Part shown: piece by piece, positions 17,117 to 26,065 of the stretch | How positions within the stretch are numbered: position 1 is the stretch's first letter | How the letters are laid out: the number at the start of each line of letters is the position of its first letter | Origin: UBA5109 sp965662565 | GTDB taxonomy: Bacteria; Pseudomonadota; Gammaproteobacteria; Pseudomonadales; Pseudohongiellaceae | DNA length: 64,000 bases | Assembly: GCA_965662565.1 (NCBI GenBank) | Contig: CBFIHS010000004.1 | Coordinates: forward strand, 1 to 64,000 | Reading direction: 5' to 3' | Position numbers and translations under genes: made by a program | Notes under the pieces: model-generated | What the model saw: the letters and a program-made list of their open reading frames with translations, nothing else | Told to the model about the DNA's origin: nothing | Database searches by the model: none

Positions 17117-18960
17117 GCGAAAACTCCTATGCTTACTACGAGAAGCACACCGCAGGCCATACTTATAGCGTACCAGCGTAACTGACCTGTCTGAGTCTCA
17201 CTAACCACTGTATGGCAATAGCGGGTTAAACTTGCAATGCCGTTATAAATACTGTCGATAATATCTTTCTTATTCAGTTTCGCTAATCCTGTGTAAGGGA
17301 ATACGAATAAACGTTCATACAACCAGTCCATCCCCCATTGTGTGTAGAAGAAGCGATGTAATTTGGCTCCAAAACTTGAGGTAGAAAGCTTCTCAACATC
17401 AACAACTTTTTGTTTAATGAAAATCAGATAAGCCAATAACACGCCTAATAATGGCACTCCGATCATTATGGCCTGATAAAACAAAGAGACATGATGCTCT
17501 TCATGAGCGTGGAACACTTCTTCAACAGGTATATGAATAAAACCTCCAATCAAAGAAAGAATGGCCAGTGCAACAAGAGGTCCTTGAAGATGTAAGCCTA
17601 TTACTTCATGTCCATCATGAGTTTTCTTGCCATAGAAAACCAAGAAATAAAGTCTGAAGCTATAAAGACCAGTCATGAATGCTCCAGCTACACCACCTAA
17701 CCAAAGTAGATAACCGCCATGCTCATTGGTTAAAGCGCTAGCAAGAATCTCTTCCTTACTCCAGAAACCTGAAGTTGGGAAAATAGCGACAAGTGCTATT
17801 GTGCCAATTAAGAACAAGGCATGGCTCCATGGTAAGTCCTTACGTAAACCTCCCATCTTGAAAATATCCTGCTCGTGATGCATTGCAAGAATGATCGAAC
17901 CAGCTGTTAAGAACAGTAAAGCCTTAAAGAAAGCGTGTGTCATTAAATGGAAGATAGCAGAACTGTATGCTCCTACGCCTAAAGCAAGGAACATATACCC
18001 AATCTGGCTTACGGTAGAGAACGCCAAAACTTTTTTGATGTCGTTTTGAACTAGTGCTGTAAAGCCAGCCATTATCAAAGTGATCATTCCAATCACGCCA
18101 ACCAAATATTGCACGCTTGGAGCTAACTCATAGAGAATATGAGTACGTGCAATCAAATAAACACCAGCAGTTACCATAGTAGCAGCATGGATTAAAGCTG
18201 AGATTGGTGTCGGACCCGCCATCGCATCTGGCAACCATGTTTGCAGTGGTAATTGAGCAGATTTACCAACAGCACCACCAAGAAGTAATAAAGTAACCGC
18301 GATAGCAATACCAGAACCAACGGCCCATTCTTCTTCAGCAAGAACCATTAATTCCTGTATGTTCAGTGTTCCTAAGCTGGCAAAAAGTAAGAACAAGCCT
18401 AAAGCCATAGAGGCATCACCGACACGAGTCACAACGAAAGCTTTGCGAGCACAATAGCCGTTATAAGGATCTTTAAACCAGAAGCCGATTAGAAGATACG
18501 AACACAAACCTACTCCTTCCCAGCCCATAAATAACAGCAACAAGTTGTCTGCTAGAACCAAAATCAACATCGCAGCAACAAAGAGGTTCATGTAGGCAAA
18601 GAAACGCGCAAAGCTTGGGTCATCGTGCATATAACCTGTGGCATAAACATGAATCAAAAAGCCTATACCCGTAATGATGAACATCATTACTAAAGACACA
18701 CCATCAAGATAAAGTGTAAAACCAACATCGAAAGAACCTACGGACATCCAAGTCCATAAATTTTGAGAATATGAACTAACGCCTGCTTCAGACATGGCCA
18801 TAAAATCAAGGCCAGCAAAGATTGCTACTAGGAAAGCAAGACCTATAGATCCAGCACCAACTATGGCAGCTGGTAGTTCAGGTAATTTTCCACAGCTAAA
18901 AGTCAGAATTAAAAATCCGATTACTGGAATAGTTGGGACCAACCAAAGTAATTCAATCAT
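17113..18960 (-). CDS. nuoL: NADH-quinone oxidoreductase subunit L
   Basis: Largest antiporter-like subunit of complex I, 615 residues, with the long lateral helix at the C-terminus that braces the membrane arm. Recognisable segments are FMGWEGVGLCSYLLIGFW, KSAQLPLQTWLPDAMAGPTP and STVSQIGYMFLALG. It starts 12 bp after nuoK and overlaps nuoM. Confidence 0.97.
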   Translation of the reverse strand: MIELLWLVPTIPVIGFLILTFSCGKLPELPAAIVGAGSIGLAFLVAIFAGLDFMAMSEAGVSSYSQNLWTWMSVGSFDVGFTLYLDGVSLVMMFIITGIGFLIHVYATGYMHDDPSFARFFAYMNLFVAAMLILVLADNLLLLFMGWEGVGLCSYLLIGFWFKDPYNGYCARKAFVVTRVGDASMALGLFLLFASLGTLNIQELMVLAEEEWAVGSGIAIAVTLLLLGGAVGKSAQLPLQTWLPDAMAGPTPISALIHAATMVTAGVYLIARTHILYELAPSVQYLVGVIGMITLIMAGFTALVQNDIKKVLAFSTVSQIGYMFLALGVGAYSSAIFHLMTHAFFKALLFLTAGSIILAMHHEQDIFKMGGLRKDLPWSHALFLIGTIALVAIFPTSGFWSKEEILASALTNEHGGYLLWLGGVAGAFMTGLYSFRLYFLVFYGKKTHDGHEVIGLHLQGPLVALAILSLIGGFIHIPVEEVFHAHEEHHVSLFYQAIMIGVPLLGVLLAYLIFIKQKVVDVEKLSTSSFGAKLHRFFYTQWGMDWLYERLFVFPYTGLAKLNKKDIIDSIYNGIASLTRYCHTVVSETQTGQLRWYAISMACGVLLVVSIGVFA

Positions 18961-18972
18961 GCTTTCCCTTAC

Positions 18973-19293
18973 CTACCCTTTCATTTTATTCAAAGTATTC
19001 AGATCAAGTGTTTTATGCTTGTTATAAAGCTGTAACACCAGACCTAAACCAATAGCTACCTCAGCGGCGGCTAGGCTTAAAATCATTAAAAACATAATCT
19101 GCCCGTCAGCTTCACCCCAACGAGACGCGCCAACTATAAAAGCAAGGCCTGCTGCATTGAGCATAATTTCAAGAGACATTAAGACAAATAATAGATTTCG
19201 TCTTGTAAGAACGCCTACTAGACCGAGCATAAAGAGGATAGCTGCGAGGATTAGACCGTGCTGCATTGGAATTTCTTGCATCATGACCGTCAT
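18973..19293 (-). CDS. nuoK: NADH-quinone oxidoreductase subunit K
   Basis: Small three-helix membrane subunit of complex I (106 residues). The sequence IPMQHGLILAAILFMLG and the conserved glutamates in MSLEIMLNAA and AAAEVAIGLG identify it. I keep the start at 19293 because GAGGA lies eight bases before that ATG; later ATGs would give the more common shorter N-terminus. Confidence 0.95.
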   Translation of the reverse strand: MTVMMQEIPMQHGLILAAILFMLGLVGVLTRRNLLFVLMSLEIMLNAAGLAFIVGASRWGEADGQIMFLMILSLAAAEVAIGLGLVLQLYNKHKTLDLNTLNKMKG

Positions 19294-19295
19294 AC

Positions 19296-19778
19296 TTATT
19301 TCCTCGCCAAATGGAAAGCGCCAACTAAACCAGCTAGCAGTAACATTGAGGCCAGTTCAACCGCCAATACATAAGGTCCGAAGAGCTGAATACCAACTTC
19401 TTTAGCTTCAACCATCGTATGGGCCATCGTGGCTTCAGTCATGTTTATGCCTACCAACATTTCAATCAATAGGATCGCTGCCAAAATCCCAGGGCCTATC
19501 CAAATACTAGGAGTTAGCCAAGACTTCTCTTCATCAATAGTAGTCTTACCTACATTCAGCATCATCATGACAAACAAGAACATGACCATTATTGCGCCGG
19601 CATAAACGATTACCTCTAGAGCTGCTGCCATCGGAGCACCTAAGGTATAAAAGATTACAGCCACAGATAGTAAAGACACTATGAAATATAACAATGCATG
19701 GACAATATTAACGCGAGTGATAACCATTAAAGTCGACAACAAGGCGACGAGGCCTGAAGCGTAAAAAAGTATGCTCAT
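19296..19778 (-). CDS. nuoJ: NADH-quinone oxidoreductase subunit J
   Basis: Five-helix membrane subunit at the junction of the two arms of complex I; its third helix twists during turnover. 160 residues, with the typical NIVHALLYFIVSLLSVA and EVIVYAGAIMVMFLFVMMMLN segments. It overlaps nuoI by four bases and ends 2 bp before nuoK. Confidence 0.96.
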   Translation of the reverse strand: MSILFYASGLVALLSTLMVITRVNIVHALLYFIVSLLSVAVIFYTLGAPMAAALEVIVYAGAIMVMFLFVMMMLNVGKTTIDEEKSWLTPSIWIGPGILAAILLIEMLVGINMTEATMAHTMVEAKEVGIQLFGPYVLAVELASMLLLAGLVGAFHLARK

Positions 19779-20323
19779 GGCAGTAGGCTCCTTCTATCTG
19801 TTGGAGGCAGTTCATTCTGAGCTTCCCCTTTTCCTTTACCGCCAATAGATTTACCAGCTACTTTATAGAAGTTGTAATCGTGGTACTTACCAGTTCCGTT
19901 GATCAACATGTGTTCTTTTTCCCAAACCATGTCTTGGCGAACATACTCTGCCATTTCAAAATCCGGGGTAAGCTGAATAGCGTGAGTAGGACATGCCTCT
20001 TCACAGAAACCACACATAATGCAGCGTGAAAAGTTAATTCGGAAAAATTCAGGATACCAGCGCCCTTCTTCATCTTCCGTTTTTTGTAAAGCAATACAAT
20101 CTACTGGGCAAGCAACCGCACATAAATTACAAGCAACACAGCGCTCTTCGCCATCTGGATCGCGAGTCAATATGATGCGCCCACGCCAGCGAGGAAACAT
20201 ATATGGCTTAACATCCGGATACTCTACAGTATCGGCTTTATTAAAGAGATGCAGAAACACTAACCACAGAGTGACTAGTTGTGTCCAAATAACATGTATC
20301 TGCTTACCGATTGCGCTGAACAT
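19775..20323 (-). CDS. nuoI: NADH-quinone oxidoreductase subunit I
   Basis: Peripheral-arm subunit carrying clusters N6a and N6b. The two complete 4Fe-4S motifs are CVACNLCAVACP and CIMCGFCEEACP, both C-x2-C-x2-C-x3-CP. An amphipathic N-terminal region anchors it to the membrane arm. 182 residues. A spacer of 54 bp separates it from nuoH. Confidence 0.97.
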   Translation of the reverse strand: MFSAIGKQIHVIWTQLVTLWLVFLHLFNKADTVEYPDVKPYMFPRWRGRIILTRDPDGEERCVACNLCAVACPVDCIALQKTEDEEGRWYPEFFRINFSRCIMCGFCEEACPTHAIQLTPDFEMAEYVRQDMVWEKEHMLINGTGKYHDYNFYKVAGKSIGGKGKGEAQNELPPTDRRSLLP

Positions 20324-20377
20324 TTACTTTATTTCTCCACTTGTCTCATCGAACTATCTTCCACTCTTTCACCAGAC

Positions 20378-21361
20378 CTAGCCAGCTTGATAAAGAACGA
20401 CGGCTCCGGTAATTAATAAATTGATTAAAGCCAGTGGCAACATCACTAACCAACCATAATTCATAAACTGGTCATATCGAGGTCTAACTAAAGCAGCTCG
20501 AACCAATACAAAAAACAACAGGAAGAAGGTCGTCTTAAGTCCCATCCAAAATAAACCAGAGATAATTTCATTACCAAACTCCAGTCCAAAAGGAGCCAAC
20601 CATCCACCAAAAAATAATACAGGGATCAGTGCAGCCATAACGACCATACCAATGTACTCACCAATCATGAATAATCCGAACTTCATACCTGAGTATTCAG
20701 TGTTATAGCCTGAAATAATTTCTGACTCACCCTCTGGCAAGTCAAAAGGCCAGCGGTGAGATTCTGCGATTGCAGCTACCATGAAAACGATAAACCCAAA
20801 GAACTGAGGTAAGACAAACCAGCCGTCTGCTTGGGCTTCTACAATTTCTCGCAAAGTAAAACTGTCTGAAAGGATAACGATGCCGAGCACTGAAATCCCC
20901 ATGAATACCTCATAGGAAATCATCTGACCTGCTCCACGCAGTGCACCCAGCAAAGAGAATTTATTATTGGAAGCTAAACCACCTAACATAGTTGAATAGG
21001 AAGCTAGGCCGGCCATACCAAAAATCCATAATAAGCCAATATTTAAATCAATGACTCCTATTCCTGGAGCAAACGGAATCATTGCTAAGCTCAGCAACAT
21101 TACCGTTGGAATAATCATTGGTGCAGCGACAAAAGTGAACTTATCTGAGAATGGTGGAATCCAGTCTTCCTTCATCAACATCTTGACGGCATCAGCGATA
21201 ACCTGAAAGATTCCAAATGGCCCTACGCGGTTTGGGCCTAAGCGATCAGACCAGAAGCCTAGGAAACGTCTTTCAACCCAGATCATCATTACCGAGACGC
21301 CCATGCCTACTGCAAAGATAAGGACTAAATTGAGTATTGAGCCGACTTCAAAACTAAACAT
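20378..21361 (-). CDS. nuoH: NADH-quinone oxidoreductase subunit H
   Basis: Membrane subunit forming much of the quinone site. 327 residues and eight helices, with the hallmark ERRFLGFWSDRLGPNRVGP loop and the E-rich FDLPEGESEIISGYNTEYSG loop lining the quinone cavity. Its ATG overlaps the nuoG stop by one base. Confidence 0.97.
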   Translation of the reverse strand: MFSFEVGSILNLVLIFAVGMGVSVMMIWVERRFLGFWSDRLGPNRVGPFGIFQVIADAVKMLMKEDWIPPFSDKFTFVAAPMIIPTVMLLSLAMIPFAPGIGVIDLNIGLLWIFGMAGLASYSTMLGGLASNNKFSLLGALRGAGQMISYEVFMGISVLGIVILSDSFTLREIVEAQADGWFVLPQFFGFIVFMVAAIAESHRWPFDLPEGESEIISGYNTEYSGMKFGLFMIGEYIGMVVMAALIPVLFFGGWLAPFGLEFGNEIISGLFWMGLKTTFFLLFFVLVRAALVRPRYDQFMNYGWLVMLPLALINLLITGAVVLYQAG

Positions 21362-24105
21362 TAGTCTGCCCTCTCTTCGGTATTAGCTTCGGTATTAGCT
21401 TCGGTTCTGTCACTAGCAATAATGTTAGCGGCTTTCCAAGATTCAGGGCTTTGCCATCCCTCAGCTTTATTAAGACTGATTGATGACTCCATGTTTTGAA
21501 AATTTAAGCCTTTCAATCCGAATGAAACACCAACGGTACCAACTTCTATCGAGCTACGAAGAACAAAAGGCACAGCGCCGTTATGCTCAACTTGAACGCC
21601 ATCACTGGATTGCAAACCTAGTTTCTGTGCATCTTCCGGGTTAATCGCAACATAAGCTGAAGTTGCTTTTTCCTGAATAGCTGGGGTGCGAGCACTTAAT
21701 TCTTCAGAGCCAAACAGGTGGTAGATTGGGAAAATATTAAAACCTTCTCCAGCTGATGCAGTCTGATCACTTGTCAACTCGTACCAAGTCTTTTCGGAAC
21801 TTGTATTTGCCAACAAGCGTTGACCAGGGGAACCTTGCTTAAGAGCACCACCAGCACTTTCTTGGAATTTGAAAACACTTTGGTTTGAATTCCAGCCTGG
21901 CGCCCAAGGTGAATTAAACACTGCAGCATCTTTAACCGCAGGCACACCCTCCATTGAATAAACCATCACGCCATCTTCATCTTGTTCTTGTTTAGGCTCA
22001 TGGACGTTAACATCAGCACGCATAGCTGTTCTGCCGCTATAACGATGATGTTGTCTAGGCGCTTTGAGACCTGCAAAGTTATAACTTTCTCCAGGTGTTA
22101 GATGAGCCATACCTGCACAATTTTCAATTGCTTCTGAGCAGGCTGCAGTAATCTCATTGAAATGTTTATCCGAAAGCCATAAAGCGCTAGAGCGAATACT
22201 ATCAACAGGCTTGAAGGTTGAATAATAGTGTTGAGCTCGACCTTCATAGTTAACAAAAGTACCTGAAGTCTCTGCAAATGTTCCGGCAGCAAGTACAAGG
22301 TTAGCTTGCTCTCCAGTTCGGTTTTGCAGGTGATCAAGCACGACTAGATTGTCTAGACCTTCAATATAGGTATCAACATCAGTTGAATTTGCTCGGCGGT
22401 AGAGGTCATTCTCTAAAATGATCGCCGTTTTATTGGTGCTTGCCATTGCTTGATTCAGCGCTTTGCCTTCGCTGCCCTGCATCATTAATGCAAGGCCCAT
22501 GCTATTACTTTCTGGTGCTACTAGAGCTAGATTAGCTTTACTTTCTGCACCGCTAAGCGCAGTAGCAATATTACTTGCAGCACCTAATAGAGCAGGCTCG
22601 AAGCTACTGGTCCCACTAATAATCAGAGGAGTTTTAGCGGCTTTTAGAGTTTCTGCAATTTCGGCCACTAAGGCTTGTTCATCCTTGCTTAGGTCTGCAA
22701 CAGCAGGAGCTGAAGAATCAATGGCATTAGCGATAGCCATGCCAATTCGAGCACTATTAGCAGCTGAGCTTATGTGAACTTTCTTAGCAATATCATCAAG
22801 CCGAGTTGTATGCGGGCTTAGGATATAAAGCGGGCTTAACTTGTCCATTGCAAGCTGCTTAATTGCAGCGTCGTGCCAGATTGGAAAGTTGAGATCAGCG
22901 CCCATTTGACGGCCAAGGTTTTTCACTGACTGACGCACTGCCAAAGCTAATCTTGCGGCAGTATTGGTCAAATCTTCACCCAGAATAAGGACAGCATCAG
23001 AAGCCTCAATATCTTTTACGTTGGCAACATTGACAGGTTTGCTTTGGTAGATCTCAATTATTTGCTGAAGCATGGCCAGTTCTTCATCAGAAACACCGGC
23101 ATAAAAGTTATCTTTACCAACCAGCTCTTGCAGAGCGAAATTCGCTTCCATTGAAGCACGAGGAGAACCGATACCAATGCCATCTTTCGCGCTTGCTTTT
23201 AAAGCTTCTTTAGCAGCTTCTGGCTCAATTTGTACAGGGTCAGCATTATGAGAACTTCGAGTCATGCTGACTTTGATGCGTTCTTGACTATTAACATACT
23301 CAGCACCAAAACGACCTTTATCGCATAAAAAATAACCGTTCACTTCGTCGTTAAAGCGGTTAACTATTCTTCTTAAGGTTCCATAGCGTTCGCCAGGATT
23401 CGTGTTACAGCCAACGCTACAACCCGTACAGATAGATGGAGAAGACTGCAAATCCCATTTACGGCTGTAATGCTTACTGAAAGGCTTGTCTGTGAAAACA
23501 CCGGTGGGACAAACTTCAACCAAGTTACCAGAGAATTCACTTTCTAAAGAACCTTCTTGCCAACGCCCAAAGTAGGTATTGTCATGCGATGCCTGGGGGC
23601 CGAAATCCGTGCCACCAGCGTAATCTTTGTAATATCTAACACAACGATAACAAGTGATACAGCGGTTCATTTCATGATTGATGAATGGACCAAGGTATTG
23701 ATTGTAATGAGTTTTCTTCTTGCCATCATAACGACGATAACTATGACCTGACATGACCGTCATATCCTGCAAATGACATTCCCCGCCTTCTTCACAAACT
23801 GGGCAGTCATGCGGATGATTAATCATAATGCTTTCAATTGCCTGCGCTCTGAATTTCGAAGCAGCATCAATAGAGTAACGAGCACCCTCTCTTGGAGAAG
23901 TCATACAAGCCATGACAAGACGACCTTTTTCGTCGTTTTCATCGGCATACTCAATTACCGCGCATTGACGGCACGAACCAACAGAACCCATGCTTGGATG
24001 CCAACAGAAATAAGGCAAATCCATAGCATGAGATAAACACTCCTGCAGAAGATTATTCTTTTCGTCTACTTCAAAGACTTTGCCGTCAATAGTGATGGAT
24101 GCCAT
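21361..24105 (-). CDS. nuoG: NADH-quinone oxidoreductase subunit G
   Basis: Large iron-sulfur subunit of the NADH module, 914 residues. The N-terminal 2Fe-2S ferredoxin domain (Cys in YFCWHP and GSCRQC), the HPHDCPVCEEGGECHLQD region and CITCYRCVRYYKD bind the following clusters, then CTGCSVGCN starts the molybdopterin-oxidoreductase-like domain. The extreme C-terminus has a perfect 12-bp tandem duplication encoding EANT twice, in a tail that looks dispensable. Ends next to nuoH with one-base overlap. Confidence 0.96.
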   Translation of the reverse strand: MASITIDGKVFEVDEKNNLLQECLSHAMDLPYFCWHPSMGSVGSCRQCAVIEYADENDEKGRLVMACMTSPREGARYSIDAASKFRAQAIESIMINHPHDCPVCEEGGECHLQDMTVMSGHSYRRYDGKKKTHYNQYLGPFINHEMNRCITCYRCVRYYKDYAGGTDFGPQASHDNTYFGRWQEGSLESEFSGNLVEVCPTGVFTDKPFSKHYSRKWDLQSSPSICTGCSVGCNTNPGERYGTLRRIVNRFNDEVNGYFLCDKGRFGAEYVNSQERIKVSMTRSSHNADPVQIEPEAAKEALKASAKDGIGIGSPRASMEANFALQELVGKDNFYAGVSDEELAMLQQIIEIYQSKPVNVANVKDIEASDAVLILGEDLTNTAARLALAVRQSVKNLGRQMGADLNFPIWHDAAIKQLAMDKLSPLYILSPHTTRLDDIAKKVHISSAANSARIGMAIANAIDSSAPAVADLSKDEQALVAEIAETLKAAKTPLIISGTSSFEPALLGAASNIATALSGAESKANLALVAPESNSMGLALMMQGSEGKALNQAMASTNKTAIILENDLYRRANSTDVDTYIEGLDNLVVLDHLQNRTGEQANLVLAAGTFAETSGTFVNYEGRAQHYYSTFKPVDSIRSSALWLSDKHFNEITAACSEAIENCAGMAHLTPGESYNFAGLKAPRQHHRYSGRTAMRADVNVHEPKQEQDEDGVMVYSMEGVPAVKDAAVFNSPWAPGWNSNQSVFKFQESAGGALKQGSPGQRLLANTSSEKTWYELTSDQTASAGEGFNIFPIYHLFGSEELSARTPAIQEKATSAYVAINPEDAQKLGLQSSDGVQVEHNGAVPFVLRSSIEVGTVGVSFGLKGLNFQNMESSISLNKAEGWQSPESWKAANIIASDRTEANTEANTEERAD

Positions 24106-24159
24106 CTTATAACCTAAATTATTTAATATCTTTAATTATCAATATCTTAAAACTAAAAC

Positions 24160-25434
24160 TTAATGTGACTTATACTTGCAGCCATGCTTAACATGCTCTT
24201 CGTATTCATCCATAAAGTATTTCAAACTACTTTGTAGAGGTTCTGCTGCACCTGGAGCCAAGGCGCAGAAGGTATTACCTGGGGCCATGTATCCACACAT
24301 TTCTTTTAGAACCTCAATATCTTTCATTTCACCATTACCCTCTTCCATTTTATTGAGGATATGCTCAACCCAAGGCAAACCATCGCGACATGGGGTGCAC
24401 CAGCCGCAAGATTCATGAGCGAAAAACTTAATCAAATTTCTAACTGTGCCAACGGGGCAAGTTTTATCGTCTAAAACCATGATTAGAGAAGTACCCAATC
24501 TACTACCAGCTTTTGCTACATCGCCAGGGATCATCGGTAAATCAAGGTGTTCAGGCATTAAGAAGTCGGTAGAACCTCCACCTGGTAAGAAAGCTTTCAA
24601 CTCATAGCCGTCTTGCATACCACCGGCGTAATCTTCTAATAAAGTTCGAAAAGTTGTGCCGACAGGCATTTCCCAACAACCAGGGTTCTTAACTCGACCA
24701 CTTACACCACTGACTCGAGTTCCAGACTCTTCCCCTAATCCAAGCCCTTTAAACCAATCAACACCATGAGTCAAAATACCCGGAATATTACAAATTGTTT
24801 CAACATTATTAACTAGGGTAGGACGACCCCAAAGACCGCTCACCTGCGGGAAAGGTGGTTTAAAGCGTGGGTTAGCGCGCTTCCCTTCCAGAGCGTTAAT
24901 TAGAGCGGTTTCTTCACCGCATATATAACGCCCCGCACTAGTATGCAAATAGATATCCAAGCTGAAATCTGAACCAAGTATGTTCTTGCCGAGCATTTTG
25001 GCCGCATAAGCTTCTTCAATCGCTTTTAGAAGGTTTTCTTCAGCAAGTGTGTATTCGCCACGGAGGAAGATATAAGCCGTTGTGGCTTGAATTGCATAGG
25101 ATGCAGTAATCATCCCTTCTATTAAAAGATGAGGATCATTCTCCATCAAGAGACGATCCTTGAAGGTGCCTGGCTCCATCTCATCTGCATTAACAACCAG
25201 ATAACGAGGAAGCCCATCTGGATCAGGAGAGAAACTCCACTTTAGGCCAGTATTAAAGCCTGCTCCACCACGACCGCCTAAGCCGGAATCTTTAACTTGA
25301 CCCATGACATCACGAGGCGCCATTTTGATAGCGTTTACAATGCTTTGATAGCCGCCTGCTGACTGATACTCCGCAAATGTAAATGGAGCTCGCCCTGCTT
25401 CGATATTCTTTGTTAATGGATTAGTTATGCTCAT
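24160..25434 (-). CDS. nuoF: NADH-quinone oxidoreductase subunit F
   Basis: NADH- and FMN-binding subunit with cluster N3. GRGGAGFNTGLKW gives the nucleotide loop, and the cluster ligands are in ESCGWCTPCR plus a distal cysteine in TFCALAPG; the usual lysine in SCGKC is tryptophan here. I use the ATG at 25434 (MSITNPLTK) because the longer frame opens with TTG two codons earlier. 424 residues, normal. Confidence 0.96.
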   Translation of the reverse strand: MSITNPLTKNIEAGRAPFTFAEYQSAGGYQSIVNAIKMAPRDVMGQVKDSGLGGRGGAGFNTGLKWSFSPDPDGLPRYLVVNADEMEPGTFKDRLLMENDPHLLIEGMITASYAIQATTAYIFLRGEYTLAEENLLKAIEEAYAAKMLGKNILGSDFSLDIYLHTSAGRYICGEETALINALEGKRANPRFKPPFPQVSGLWGRPTLVNNVETICNIPGILTHGVDWFKGLGLGEESGTRVSGVSGRVKNPGCWEMPVGTTFRTLLEDYAGGMQDGYELKAFLPGGGSTDFLMPEHLDLPMIPGDVAKAGSRLGTSLIMVLDDKTCPVGTVRNLIKFFAHESCGWCTPCRDGLPWVEHILNKMEEGNGEMKDIEVLKEMCGYMAPGNTFCALAPGAAEPLQSSLKYFMDEYEEHVKHGCKYKSH

Positions 25435-25504
25435 CTGCAATATATTCTTTTATCTACTACCCAAAAGTTATTACGCTGCTATAGAAATCAACTCTAAGTT
25501 TTAC

Positions 25505-26017
25505 CTAGACCTGAGTTTTATAGTCTGCAATTATCTGATCGATCTTTTCAGTCGTCAGGTTTCTGTATATCTCTCTTCCAACCATCATGCTAGGAGCTTT
25601 ATCACAATCACCTAAGCATGGAACTGGAATCAATGTGAACTGATCATCTTCCGTTGTCTCTCCATAATCGATACCCAGCGTTTTGGTGATGTGTTCTTTA
25701 AGATCATCACAACCCAGCATCCAGCAAGCAACAGAATCACATAAAAGAATCACGTTCTTACCAACAGGACGACGGAAAATCATGTTAAAAAATGTTGCCA
25801 CACCTTCCAAGTCATCCGGTGGAATGTCTAAATATTCAGATACGGCCATTAAACTTTCATCACTTACCCAGCCCTGATACTTCTGGACAATCTTCAAAGC
25901 CTCAAGCCCAACAGCCTGAGCATAAGGATAGTGCGTTTTTTCATGTTCAATCTCATGAATTTCCGCCTCAGTAAGCTGCCGTGCTTTGGGGGCTGTACTG
26001 GCAATAATATTAGTCAT
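25505..26017 (-). CDS. nuoE: NADH-quinone oxidoreductase subunit E
   Basis: 24-kDa thioredoxin-fold subunit with 2Fe-2S cluster N1a. Four cysteine ligands are visible in CDSVACWMLGC and PVPCLGDCDKAP; the first pair is C-x4-C as expected, although an additional cysteine is present. 170 residues. Spaced 70 bp before nuoF and 48 bp after nuoCD. Confidence 0.95.
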   Translation of the reverse strand: MTNIIASTAPKARQLTEAEIHEIEHEKTHYPYAQAVGLEALKIVQKYQGWVSDESLMAVSEYLDIPPDDLEGVATFFNMIFRRPVGKNVILLCDSVACWMLGCDDLKEHITKTLGIDYGETTEDDQFTLIPVPCLGDCDKAPSMMVGREIYRNLTTEKIDQIIADYKTQV

Positions 26018-26065
26018 TATCTATCTATTCTCTTACCAAAAGTTCTTGCTTAATTTATACCTAGT